Notes: a model not told the origin generated them from the letters alone. Shown: positions 1 through 7,318, numbered from the stretch's first letter. The stretch: 15,767 nt of DNA from DATEVL01 sp035281845 (GCA_035281845.1 DATEVL010000125.1:1-15767); one strand, 5' to 3'. Numbers and translations are program-made.

Positions 1-1002
1 CCGCCGATCGCACCCGTGGCGACGGCCGCCGCGACCGCCACCGCCACAAGCAGTCCAAGCCCCTCCGGCACCGCAACCCCGACTCCCACCCCAACGCTCC
101 ATCCGCTCACGATCGAATCGATGCGGCAGCGCCCGTACCCAGGATCGGACATCGTCATCGTGGAATCTCTCAACCCGGGCGCTAACTACTCGCGCATGAT
201 TGCCTCCTATCGATCCGAGGGGTTGAAGATCAACGGCCTGCTCACCATACCGTTCGCCCAGCGGCCGGCCGACGGATGGCCGGTGATCATCTTCAACCAC
301 GGTTTCATCCAACCGGAGGTCTACCGCACGACAGAACGCTATGTCGCCTATGTCGACAACCTGGCCCGCAACGGCTATATCGTCTTCCGGCCAGATTACC
401 GCGGTCACGCCGACTCGGAAGGCGAGGCGAGCGGCGCCTACGGATCACCCGACTACGTCGTGGACGTCCTCAATGCCGTCGCCGCTATGAGAAGATTCCC
501 GGCGGCCGATCCGACCCGCGTCGGCATGTGGGGCCATTCGATGGGCGGCTATATCACACTGCGGACGATGGTGATCGATCCGGAGCTGCGGGCAGGCGTG
601 ATCTGGGCCGGCGTGGTCGCATCCTACCCGGACCTGATCACCCGCTGGCGCCGGACCCCCGTCGCCCCGGGGACGCCGACCTCGACGCCTTCCTTCCGGG
701 GCTGGCGGGGGGGCCTGCTGTCGACGTTTGGCTCGCCCGAGGAGAATCCGGCATTCTGGAATTCGATCTCAGCCAATAGCTATTTGCAGAGCTTATCCGG
801 GCCGGTGCAGCTGCACCACGGCACGGCCGACACCAGCGTGCCGGTGGAGTTCTCAGAGATTCTGTACGACCAAATCATCCAGGCCGGTGGCCAGGCGGAG
901 GTGTATCTCTACGAAGGCGCCGATCACAACCTCTCCCAGCCCTTCACGACAGCCATGCAGCGAACGATCGAGTTCTTCAATCGCTACCTGAAGGGAGAAT
1001 GA
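1..1002 (+). CDS. Alpha/beta hydrolase (prolyl-oligopeptidase / dienelactone hydrolase-like), 5'-truncated by the window edge
   Basis: The frame is open to base 1, so the true start and any signal peptide lie outside the window; the GTG at 16 is only the first possible start inside it. Residues are counted from base 1. Residues 6-32 form an Ala/Thr/Ser/Pro-rich linker, as found behind the signal or lipobox of secreted proteins. An alpha/beta hydrolase fold follows, with an oxyanion-type HG in FNHGF. The nucleophile is Ser180 in GHSMGG, the acid is probably Asp277 in HGTADTSVP, and the histidine is His309 in GADHN. The whole catalytic triad is therefore present. Such enzymes cleave ester or peptide bonds; the substrate cannot be read from the sequence. 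The stop TGA is at 1000-1002, followed by a repeat-filled gap. An extracytoplasmic location is inferred from the linker. The fold is secure and the substrate is unknown. Confidence 0.88.
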   Translation, partial: PPIAPVATAAATATATSSPSPSGTATPTPTPTLHPLTIESMRQRPYPGSDIVIVESLNPGANYSRMIASYRSEGLKINGLLTIPFAQRPADGWPVIIFNHGFIQPEVYRTTERYVAYVDNLARNGYIVFRPDYRGHADSEGEASGAYGSPDYVVDVLNAVAAMRRFPAADPTRVGMWGHSMGGYITLRTMVIDPELRAGVIWAGVVASYPDLITRWRRTPVAPGTPTSTPSFRGWRGGLLSTFGSPEENPAFWNSISANSYLQSLSGPVQLHHGTADTSVPVEFSEILYDQIIQAGGQAEVYLYEGADHNLSQPFTTAMQRTIEFFNRYLKGE

Positions 1003-1056
1003 TTGTCCTCGCCACGTGTCGCCGACATATCGGCGCGAGGCGGCCTCCAGACCATT

Positions 1057-1176
1057 GTCATTGCAAGCCGTCCCGCCCTTGGCGGTCTGCCCCCTGGGGG
1101 CGCCCGCCCTTGGCGCCCTGTAGAGGGCGAAGGGGCGTAGAGACCGAGCCGTGCGAGGGACGGCGTGGCAACCTCC
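1057..1176. repeat. MITE-like dispersed element, copy A
   Basis: Bases 1057-1147 match 1320-1410 at 90 of 91 positions; the one difference is A at 1065 against G at 1328. The element starts GTCATTGC and ends near GGCAAC, giving imperfect ATTGC/GCAAT-type inverted ends. Inside is a small hairpin, CGCCCT-GTAG-AGGGCG. It has no coding capacity. The last 29 bp differ more between the copies. The form resembles short non-autonomous repeats with ATTGCGAG...GCAATC ends that are common in many bacterial genomes. Confidence 0.75.
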
Positions 1177-1222
1177 TCACCGAGGCGATTGCCGCGGCGC
1201 CTCCCACTCCGCTCACCTGCAG

Positions 1223-1245
1223 TGCGCCGCGCGCAGCGCGGCGCA
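1223..1245. repeat. Perfect hairpin, 10-bp stem, 3-nt loop
   Basis: TGCGCCGCGC (1223-1232) pairs perfectly with GCGCGGCGCA (1236-1245) around the loop GCA. There is no T-run, so this looks like a palindromic repeat rather than a classical terminator. It sits between the two MITE-like copies. Confidence 0.7.
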
Positions 1246-1319
1246 AGTGTCGCTGCGGGGACTTTCGTACGGTGCCTCGCAAATACAAGGCGAGGAGACG
1301 CGAGCGCCCCACCCTTGCC

Positions 1320-1438
1320 GTCATTGCGAGCCGTCCCGCCCTTGGCGGTCTGCCCCCTGGGGGCGCCCGCCCTTGGCGCCCTGTAGAGGGCGAAGGGGCG
1401 TAGAGACCGACCCCGGCGAGGGGCGGCGCGGCAATCCC
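1320..1438. repeat. MITE-like dispersed element, copy B
   Basis: This is a direct copy of the element at 1057, offset by 263 bp and in the same orientation. It starts GTCATTGCGAG and ends GGCAATCCCC, so its ATTGC/GCAAT ends are better kept than in copy A. The near identity of the 91-bp core suggests recent duplication or gene conversion, whereas the tail has diverged. Confidence 0.75.
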
Positions 1439-1490
1439 CTCAATGGGGCGCTTGACGCGCCTCCCTCTCCGCGCCGTAACTCACACACCG

Positions 1491-1516
1491 TAGGGGCGCA
1501 GCGACGCTGCGCCCTA
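1491..1516. repeat. REP-like hairpin TAGGGGCGCAGC/GCTGCGCCCTA
   Basis: TAGGGGCGCAGC (1491-1502) pairs with GCTGCGCCCTA (1506-1516) around the loop GAC, with one unpaired G. Palindromes of the TAGGGGCGCAGC type are widespread intergenic repeats in several bacterial groups, including Chloroflexota. Only one copy is in this window, so family membership is recalled rather than shown. Confidence 0.6.
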
Positions 1517-1667
1517 ACTAACAACTTCGTTTTCTGGGGCGGACTTCCGGGGCCTCGTAGCCTCATGACGGGCGTGTCATCGGGAGCGGCACTGAGAGGG
1601 GCCGCGTGGCGGGCCCCGCGAGAGTGTGATTGCAGAAGGTCCCTCTGGGTTAGCGCGAGGACCGGCT

Positions 1668-2217
1668 CTATGCCCGTTGAAGGACGGGGGCTGCTTGCGC
1701 CGCCTGCGCGCCGCGTCGCATCGCTTCGAGGTTGGGCTCGAGGAGTTGACGCCGGTGGCCGGGAATGTGACGCGCGAGCGACTGGCCGACTTGCTCCAAG
1801 GTGAAAAGGGGTTGTACCGTCAGGTAGGCCCCGAGCAGGACCATGTTCGTCATCCGCTTGTCGCCTAGCTCCTCGGCGATCTCGTTGCCGTGGACCATCC
1901 GGGCGAGGATGTCGCTCCGCTCCGGCACGCGATCGACGAGCGAGGCGTTGACGATCAACGCTCCGCCTGGGCGGACGAGGAACTCATACCGTTCGAGCGA
2001 CGGGATATTCATGACGATCGCCCCGGCCGGGTTGCGCACGATGGGCGAGCCGATCTCGTCGTCGCTGACGATGACGGTGCAGTGCGCCGTCCCGCCCCGC
2101 ATCTCGGGGCCGTAGGACGGGATCCAGGTGACGTGTTTACCGTTCTCCAACCCGGTGAAAGCCAGCAACGTCCCGGCGAACAGAGCCCCCTGACCCCCGA
2201 ATCCGGAGATGATCAGC

Positions 2218-2243
<26 letters not shown>
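1668..2243 (-). CDS. 2-oxoacid:ferredoxin oxidoreductase, gamma subunit
   Basis: This 191-residue protein is the gamma (catalytic-domain) subunit of a CoA-dependent 2-oxoacid:acceptor oxidoreductase. Together with the alpha and beta subunits encoded just upstream it oxidises a 2-oxoacid to acyl-CoA and CO2 and passes electrons to ferredoxin. Family signs are the N-terminal GFGGQGALFAG (about residues 14-24), YGPEMRGGTAHC (about 44-55) and a hydrophobic core ending in a long helical tail. The length fits the usual 180-190 residues. It is the last gene of the operon. A start at 2243 overlaps the end of the beta gene by 26 bp; a second GTG at 2228 overlaps by 11 bp and would remove only MTVRA. 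Neither has a strong ribosome site, so translational coupling is likely. The stop is TAG at 1668-1670. Confidence 0.9.
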
Positions 2244-3006
<763 letters not shown>

Positions 3007-3007
3007 T

Positions 3008-4084
3008 TCACCCTGCCCTTGCGGCGAGGCCGGCGTGGAGTTGGCGGATCGCTTCAAGGATCTCATCCGGTAGCGGCGTGACGCCCCCCATGCGCCCATA
3101 GAATTCCACCGGGACCCGCCCCTGGACCGCCAACCTGACGTCTTCGATCATCTGGCCCCCGTTCATCTCGACGACCAGGATTCCTCGCACCTGAGCTGCC
3201 AGCTCCGAAATACGGGCGTAGGGGTAGGGATAGAGCGAGACCGGGCGCAGCAGCCCGACTCGGATCCCGTCCTCGCGCGCGGCGCGAATGGCGGATTGAG
3301 CGATCCGGCCGGCGGTGCCGAAAGCCACGACCGCCAGGTCCGCGTCCTCGAGCATGAATTCACGGAATCGAATCTCATTGGCCTCAATCACCGCCTGCTT
3401 CGCCATCAGCTTGCGGTTGAAAATCTCTTCCTGGTTGGGGTCGATATAGATCGAACTGATGATGTTGGGCTTGCGCCCGTCGGCGCCGCTGAGCGCCCAT
3501 TCCGGCAGCTGATCGATGGCCCGGAGAGGCTGCATCGGCGGCATCTCGGCCGGTTCCATCATTTGCCCCAGGTTGCCGTCGGTCAGGACGATCACGATGC
3601 AGCGATACTTGTCCGCCAGGTCGAAGGCCAGGCAGGTGAAATCGATCAGCTCCTGCACCGTCGCCGGCGCCAGAACAATCGGGCGGTAATCCCCATGCCC
3701 CCCGCCCTTGACGATCTGGTTGTAGTCACCCTGCGACGGAGCGATATTGCCCAGCCCCGGGCCTCCGCGCATCACATCGACCAACACCGCCGGCACCTCG
3801 GAGCCTGCGATATACGACAGGCCCTCCATCATCAGGCTGACACCCGGGGACGACGAGGAGGTCATGGCACGGACCCCGGCGCAGGCGGCGCCGTAGACCA
3901 TGTTGATCGCCGCCACTTCGCTCTCGGCCTGGAGAAAGACGCGTCCCAGCTCCGGCATCCGCTTGGCCATGTGCTCGAGGGCTTCGGTCTGGGGGGTGAT
4001 GGGGTAACCGAAATACGCCTGGCAGCCGGCGCGGATCGCCGCTTCGGCGAAGGCGACGTTCCCTTCTAGCAGCTCGAGGGTCAT
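3008..4084 (-). CDS. vorB: 2-oxoacid:ferredoxin oxidoreductase, alpha subunit (VorB-like, probable 3-methyl-2-oxobutanoate type)
   Basis: This 358-residue alpha subunit carries the pyrimidine-side TPP domain and the domain II/III part of the oxidoreductase. Visible motifs are GYPITPQTE (26-34), QAESEVAAINMVYGA (52-66), TSSSSPG (75-81) and RGGPGLGN (106-113). These, and the length near 350, match the VorB family annotated as 3-methyl-2-oxobutanoate (2-ketoisovalerate) ferredoxin oxidoreductase; 2-oxoglutarate oxidoreductases are close relatives and cannot be excluded. The likely role is oxidation of branched-chain 2-oxoacids from amino acid breakdown, yielding acyl-CoA and reduced ferredoxin, or the reverse reductive carboxylation. 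The start ATG 4084 lies 11 bp after the ferredoxin stop, with AAGG upstream. Substrate assignment is from recalled family resemblance only. Confidence 0.9.
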   Translation of the reverse strand: MTLELLEGNVAFAEAAIRAGCQAYFGYPITPQTEALEHMAKRMPELGRVFLQAESEVAAINMVYGAACAGVRAMTSSSSPGVSLMMEGLSYIAGSEVPAVLVDVMRGGPGLGNIAPSQGDYNQIVKGGGHGDYRPIVLAPATVQELIDFTCLAFDLADKYRCIVIVLTDGNLGQMMEPAEMPPMQPLRAIDQLPEWALSGADGRKPNIISSIYIDPNQEEIFNRKLMAKQAVIEANEIRFREFMLEDADLAVVAFGTAGRIAQSAIRAAREDGIRVGLLRPVSLYPYPYARISELAAQVRGILVVEMNGGQMIEDVRLAVQGRVPVEFYGRMGGVTPLPDEILEAIRQLHAGLAARAG

Positions 4085-4095
4085 GTCGCCTTGCC

Positions 4096-4344
4096 TCAGC
4101 CGACGGCAACCGCCGCCCTGACCGGAGCCCAGCGGTAGACGGTGATCGCCGCTTCCGGGCAGATCACACTACAAATGGCGCAGCCGGTGCAGTCCTGCGC
4201 CGGGTCGACCAGGGTCGCCGGGTGGTAACCCTTCTGCGTGAAGCGGTCGGAGGCGACGGAGATCAAGTCTTTGGGGCAGACGGTGGTGCACAGCTCGCAG
4301 CCCTTGCACAATGCCTCTTCGATGAGGATGCGGCCTTTGGCCAC
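4096..4344 (-). CDS. 2x[4Fe-4S] ferredoxin subunit of the 2-oxoacid oxidoreductase
   Basis: This 82-residue protein has two complete bacterial ferredoxin motifs, CKGCELCTTVCP and CTGCAICSVICP. It probably carries electrons between the TPP centre and free ferredoxin, as the delta subunit of four-subunit 2-oxoacid oxidoreductases. It is the first gene of the operon; the order ferredoxin-alpha-beta-gamma is typical. The frame is open up to 4578, but the GTG at 4344 is preferred because GGAGGT lies at the correct distance (4356-4351) and because MAKGRILIEEALCKGC is the normal N-terminus of these subunits. The upstream extension contains translated repeat sequence. No convincing promoter was found in front of it. 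Confidence 0.93.
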   Translation of the reverse strand: MAKGRILIEEALCKGCELCTTVCPKDLISVASDRFTQKGYHPATLVDPAQDCTGCAICSVICPEAAITVYRWAPVRAAVAVG

Positions 4345-4350
4345 GGGGGC

Positions 4351-4356
4351 ACCTCC
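4351..4356 (-). promoter_or_regulatory. Ribosome binding site deciding the ferredoxin start
   Basis: Read on the minus strand this is GGAGGT, 6 nt before GTG 4344. It supports the 82-residue ferredoxin over a frame of 160 residues that would begin at 4578. Confidence 0.75.
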
Positions 4357-4481
4357 GTTGGCCCAACGATAGGATGCCGCCCGCGGGACCCACAGTGCCG
4401 ACCGTCCTGCGCCGCCCATGCGAACTTCCTGTATCCGAAAAGTCGGAAAAGGCCCGGCCCGACTCGGTTTCTTGGCCCTAC

Positions 4482-4506
4482 CGCCCTTGGCGCCCTGTAG
4501 AGGGCG
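4482..4506. repeat. 25-bp fragment of the MITE-like element
   Basis: These 25 bases are identical to 1105-1129 and to 1368-1392. The segment includes the small hairpin CGCCCT-GTAG-AGGGCG. The flanks differ, so this is a remnant or an independent insertion of the hairpin module. It lies in the likely leader of the ferredoxin-oxidoreductase operon. Confidence 0.7.
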
Positions 4507-4607
4507 GGGACTTCGAGCCAGGCCTAGCTGGAGCATCAGGCCATTGGGCGCCTGGTGGCTTGCGATTTTCCGGTTCATGGCGGGTCCGAGTCGGCACGCG
4601 CACGATG

Positions 4608-4764
4608 CCCGGCCTAAAGGCCGGGACTACGCCGCCGCTTCGTCGAACTTCGTAATCCCCGGCTTTAGCCGGGGTCCGGGTCGCCACGGGCACGAGGCTT
4701 TGCCTCAAGGCCGGGACCGCACCGGCGCCTCGTAGCACGCCGTAGGCCCCGGCTTTGGCCGGGG
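4608..4764. repeat. Cluster of four REP-like palindromes
   Basis: Four related dyads lie in a row: CCCGGCCT-AA-AGGCCGGG (4608-4625), CCCCGGCT-TT-AGCCGGGG (4657-4674), a diverged GAGGC-TTT-GCCTC (4694-4706) and CCCCGGC-TTTG-GCCGGGG (4747-4764). The spacers share words such as GGGACTACG and GGGTCC. The second unit and its flanks (4656-4676) are identical over 21 bp to 12934-12954, so this is a dispersed family. The arrangement resembles the paired units of REP/BIME elements. The cluster ends about 40 bp before the promoter of the nrtR-like gene. Confidence 0.8.
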
Positions 4765-4801
4765 TCCTACTCGTGGAACGCTCGATCCCGATGGACGCCG
4801 C

Positions 4802-4830
4802 TTGACCTGCCGCGGTGCCATCGCTATATT
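4802..4830 (+). promoter_or_regulatory. Sigma70-type promoter of the nrtR-like gene
   Basis: The -35 element is TTGACC (4802-4807) and the -10 is TATATT (4825-4830), with a 17-bp spacer; each matches consensus at 5 of 6 positions. Transcription should start near 4837, only about 9 nt before the ATG at 4846. The message would be nearly leaderless, which fits the absence of a Shine-Dalgarno sequence. Confidence 0.65.
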
Positions 4831-4845
4831 GGTCGGCTGCTCACT

Positions 4846-5481
4846 ATGCCGGAAGTCCGCGTCGATCTGGTCCTGCTCAGCCTGCGCCAGCCCGGTCTTC
4901 AGGTGCTGCTGGATATGGGGACCTCCGGACAAGCCTGGGCGCTTCCAGGCCGTCAGCTCGGGGATCGCCAGTCCTTGGAGCGGGCCGCCTGGGATTGCCT
5001 TCGGAACGCGGCCGACGGCTCACGAGCCTACTTGGAGCAGCTCTACACCTATGGGGACCCGGAACGAGTTGCAGGCCGCCGCACGATTTCGTGCGTCTAC
5101 CTCGGACTTCTGCGCAGCGACGGCCCGGCGGAGGCAACCGAGACGCGCCGCTGGCACGACGCTGCCCGCCCACCCCGCCTGATGCACGACCACAGAGCCA
5201 TCTTGAAGTACGCGCTCACCCGCCTCCGTTATAAGCTCGAGTACACCGCCGTCGGATTCGAGCTGCTGCCCCAGGCCTTCACGCTCAGCGAGCTGCAGGG
5301 CGCCTATGAGGCCGTCTTAGGAGAAGAGCTCGACAAACGCAACTTCCGCCGCCGGATCCTCCAGGCGGGGGTAATCGAGGCGATGAAGTCCTACCGGTCC
5401 GGGGAAGGTCGCCCGGCACGGCTCTATCGTTACCGCGACGACGCGGTGGCCGAGGTGAAGGCGCGGCGTTTGTTCCCGTAG
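4846..5481 (+). CDS. nrtR: NrtR-type transcriptional regulator (Nudix-related domain plus winged helix)
   Basis: This 211-residue protein has the two-domain plan of NrtR, the Nudix-related regulator that represses NAD synthesis and salvage genes and senses ADP-ribose. Residues 1-100 form the Nudix-like fold, with VDLVLLSLRQPGLQVLL at the start and the family signature YLEQLYTYGDPER (62-74). Residues 115-211 form the DNA-binding part (RLRYKLEYTAVGFELLP, then FTLSELQGAYEAVLG and DKRNFRRRIL). The catalytic Nudix box is degenerate: WALPGRQLGDRQSLERAAWDCLR has lost the REXXEE glutamates, so hydrolase activity is unlikely. The start ATG 4846 gives the normal N-terminus and sits just after a strong promoter. 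Nicotinamidase and nicotinate phosphoribosyltransferase genes 2.2 kb away, with a dyad in front of them, make NAD salvage the likely target. I saw no matching dyad before this gene itself. Confidence 0.88.
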   Translation: MPEVRVDLVLLSLRQPGLQVLLDMGTSGQAWALPGRQLGDRQSLERAAWDCLRNAADGSRAYLEQLYTYGDPERVAGRRTISCVYLGLLRSDGPAEATETRRWHDAARPPRLMHDHRAILKYALTRLRYKLEYTAVGFELLPQAFTLSELQGAYEAVLGEELDKRNFRRRILQAGVIEAMKSYRSGEGRPARLYRYRDDAVAEVKARRLFP

Positions 5482-5539
5482 GACCCGTGGGGGATACGGC
5501 GCCCACGCTTGTCCTTCCCAGGGACCCGAATGATCGTGA

Positions 5540-5589
5540 GGGGAATCCCCAGATCGCAGCCTGCGTGCGCTCGCTGCTCGCACTGACGG
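5540..5589 (-). repeat. Degenerate member of the ATTGCGAG...GCAATC repeat family
   Basis: Read on the minus strand the segment begins CCGTCAGTGCGAGCAGCGAG, continues to GCTGCGATCTGG and ends in GGGGATTCCCC. This matches the general form of short dispersed repeats running CCGTCATTGCGAG...GCAATCTGGGGATTCCCC, with several substitutions. It shares end sequences, not the core, with the copies at 1057 and 1320. The assignment is from pattern memory. Confidence 0.4.
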
Positions 5590-5696
5590 TTCGGGGACCT
5601 ACAGCGTCACGAAGGACCTCGGTGATCGCCTGATTCCCGCCGGCGTCTGTGGCCAAGACTTCGAATTCATGCCCTTGTGTTGACGATGCACCCCAC

Positions 5697-5739
5697 CGAA
5701 CTAAAGACGCCCGGACGATCACCAGGCGTCTTTAGTTCG
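5697..5739. terminator. Bidirectional terminator-like inverted repeat, perfect 15-bp stem
   Basis: CGAACTAAAGACGCC (5697-5711) pairs perfectly with GGCGTCTTTAGTTCG (5725-5739) around a 13-nt loop. The A-rich left arm and T-rich right arm give AAAG...CTTT on both strands, although there is no long T-run. Its place between two convergent genes fits a shared terminator for the nrtR-like gene (+) and the stalk protein gene (-). Confidence 0.7.
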
Positions 5740-5802
5740 TTCAAGAAGGACCCTCGCCTCAGGCATGGCCAGACCGCCTAGGGACTTGGGGTGCGGCTCC
5801 CC

Positions 5803-7311
5803 CTAGTGACCTGACTTGCCGTGCGGATTCCCCTTCTTACCCTCAGCTTGTTGCACATCCTCGGTCATAACTGGCTCCGGCCCGGCGGATGTCGCCTGAG
5901 GCGCGCCAGCGAGCTCGACGGGCGTTCCTGGCCCTAGCCCGTCGACGATGGCCTGCGCCGCCGCAATAAGCTCGTCGGCCGCGGAGTCGCTGATCTTCTT
6001 GCCTGCCTGAGCCTCCACTTGGTTGATGAAGGCGTTGAGCTGGCCCCTGGCCGAGTTCTCGTTACCTCGCGCCAGGCTGGCCATGGCCGCCTCCAGCTTG
6101 CTCTTCAAGCTGTTGGCCAAGTTGGCGTCGATGTCACCGCTGCCGACGAAGCCGTCCACCAGGTCGATCAGCGCCTGCACCTGCTCCTCGGCCGAAGGCG
6201 TGCTCGTCGCCGTGGCTGTCGGGGTGGCCGTGTCGGTGGGCGTTTCGCTGGGAGCGATTGTGTCAGTGGCCGTTTCCGTGGGCGTCGGTGTTTCGGTCGG
6301 AGTTTCGCTGGCAACGGACGTTTCCGTCGCTGTCTCCATTGGCGTAGCCGTTTCCGTCGGAGTCTCGGTAGCAGCCGGCGTGTCGGAGGGCGTCGGCGTG
6401 TCGGTGGGCGTTTCGCTGGCTACGGGCGTATCCGAGGCTGTCTCGGTTGGGGTGGACGTGTCTGTTGGAGTCTCCGAAGCGACCGGCGTATCGGAGGGCG
6501 TCGGCGTGTCGGAGGGCGTCGGCGTGTCGGTGGGCGTTTCACTGGCGACGGGCGTGTCCGTCGCCGTCTCAGTTGGGGTGGACGTGTACGTTGGAGTCTC
6601 GGTGGCAACCGCCGTGTTGGAGGGCGTCGGCGTGTCCGTTGGGGTCTCGCTAGCTGTGGGCGTATCCGTCGCCGTCTCTGTTGGGGTGGACGTGTCTGTC
6701 GGAGTCTCCGAAGCGACCGGCGTATCGGAGGGCGTTGCCGTGTCGGTGGGCGTTTCGCTGGCAACCGGCGTGTCCGAGGCCGTCTCTGTTGGGCTGGACG
6801 TGTCTGTCGGAGTCTCCGAAGCGACCGGCGTATCGGAGGGCGTCGGCGTGTCGGTTGGGGTCTCGCTAGCTGTGGACGTATCCGTCGCCGTCTCTGTCGG
6901 CGTGGACGTGTCTGTCGGAGTCTCCGAAGCGACCGGTGTATCGGAGGGCGTCAGTGTCTCGGTAGGCGTTTCGCTCGCAACAGGCGTGTCCGAGGCCGTC
7001 TCGGTGGCCGTGGCCGTGTCCGTTGGAGTCTCGGTGGGAGAAGACGTGTCGGTCGGTGTTTCGGTCAACGTCGGTGTGTCGGTGGCCGTCTCGGTGGCGG
7101 TGGCAGTGTCCGTCGGAGTCTCCGTGGGAGTGGCGGTGTCCGTGGGGGTCTCGGAACCAGTAAGGGTCTCGGTGGGCGTCTCGGTGGGCAGTTCCGTGAG
7201 TTGCTCGATCGGGATCCGGGGTGCGGGCTGGAATCCGTCCTGGGCCAGGGCTGCGGCGGGGGCGACCATGAGCCCGATCAGGACGACAATCGCGATTCCT
7301 GTCTTGGACAT
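5803..7311 (-). CDS. Secreted Thr/Pro/Ser/Glu-rich stalk protein with C-terminal FIMAH-like domain
   Basis: This 502-residue protein starts with a clear signal peptide (hydrophobic core at about residues 7-22, probable cleavage after ALA at 21-23). Residues about 40-372 are a low-complexity stalk of ETPTDT, TPTPSDTPVAS and similar units. Six or so 36-residue superunits ([20]+[16]) can be traced, encoded by a 108-bp tandem repeat. Residues about 373-460 form a helical domain (VQALIDLVDGF, LKSKLEAAMASLARGN, LNAFINQVEAQAGKKIS, ELIAAAQAIVDGL) that fits the FIMAH domain found at the C-terminus of many secreted bacterial proteins. The end is basic (KKGNPHGKSGH). No enzyme domain or membrane anchor is present. 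A cell-surface or matrix role is inference. ATG 7311 is supported by AGGAGG 7 nt upstream. Confidence 0.85.
   Translation of the reverse strand: MSKTGIAIVVLIGLMVAPAAALAQDGFQPAPRIPIEQLTELPTETPTETLTGSETPTDTATPTETPTDTATATETATDTPTLTETPTDTSSPTETPTDTATATETASDTPVASETPTETLTPSDTPVASETPTDTSTPTETATDTSTASETPTDTPTPSDTPVASETPTDTSSPTETASDTPVASETPTDTATPSDTPVASETPTDTSTPTETATDTPTASETPTDTPTPSNTAVATETPTYTSTPTETATDTPVASETPTDTPTPSDTPTPSDTPVASETPTDTSTPTETASDTPVASETPTDTPTPSDTPAATETPTETATPMETATETSVASETPTETPTPTETATDTIAPSETPTDTATPTATATSTPSAEEQVQALIDLVDGFVGSGDIDANLANSLKSKLEAAMASLARGNENSARGQLNAFINQVEAQAGKKISDSAADELIAAAQAIVDGLGPGTPVELAGAPQATSAGPEPVMTEDVQQAEGKKGNPHGKSGH
6201..7191 (-). repeat. Minisatellite-like tandem repeat inside the stalk gene (108-bp higher-order unit)
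   Basis: The word GGAGTCTC recurs at 6467, 6593, 6701, 6809 and 6917. Three successive intervals are exactly 108 bp, and the first (126 bp) is 108 plus an 18-bp insertion that adds TPTPSD. At the ends the repeat decays into shorter ETPTDT/TATPTE units. Every length change is a multiple of 3, so the frame is kept. Confidence 0.85.
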
Positions 7312-7318
7312 ATTTCTC

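Larger units (their letters stand above)
1003..1667. other. Gene-free gap filled with repeats and hairpins
   Basis: This 665-bp gap between the hydrolase (+) and the 3' end of the oxidoreductase operon (-) shows no credible gene. Open frames here are rich in Arg/Pro/Gly, lack ribosome sites and mostly translate the repeats. It holds two copies of a MITE-like element, a perfect 10-bp-stem hairpin at 1223-1245 and a second hairpin at 1491-1516. Smaller dyads lie near 1565-1580 (ATGAC/GTCAT) and 1598-1617 (GGGGCC/GGCCCC). No clear rho-independent terminator with a T-run is visible for either flanking gene. Confidence 0.75.
4345..4845. other. Divergent intergenic region with palindrome cluster
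   Basis: This 501-bp gap separates the oxidoreductase operon (-) from the nrtR-like gene (+). It contains a 25-bp fragment of the MITE-like element, four REP-like palindromes and the promoter of the nrtR-like gene. Open frames crossing it have no ribosome site and translate the repeats. I could not find a convincing promoter on the minus strand for the oxidoreductase operon, although it must lie here. Confidence 0.7.
5482..5802. other. Gap between convergent genes
   Basis: This 321-bp gap lies between the nrtR-like gene (+) and the stalk protein gene (-). It holds a degenerate copy of the ATTGCGAG-type repeat at 5540-5589 and a strong bidirectional inverted repeat at 5697-5739. I see no gene; the minus-strand open frame crossing it lacks a ribosome site and any recognisable domain. 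Confidence 0.65.

Noticed and set aside
999..1804. Overlapping open frames in the 1003-1667 gap, up to 217 residues
   Set aside because: They mostly translate the MITE-like repeat (runs such as RPWRSAPWGRPPLAPCRG), have no ribosome site and conflict with each other on both strands.
4096..4578. 160-residue version of the ferredoxin
   Set aside because: The extra N-terminus is translated intergenic and repeat sequence. GGAGGT before GTG 4344 and the normal family N-terminus support the short form.
4846..5481. Active Nudix hydrolase instead of a regulator
   Set aside because: The catalytic glutamates of the Nudix box are missing and a full winged-helix domain follows.
6201..7191. CRISPR array
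   Set aside because: The repeats are contiguous, coding and 108 bp long with no unique spacers, so this is a protein-coding minisatellite.
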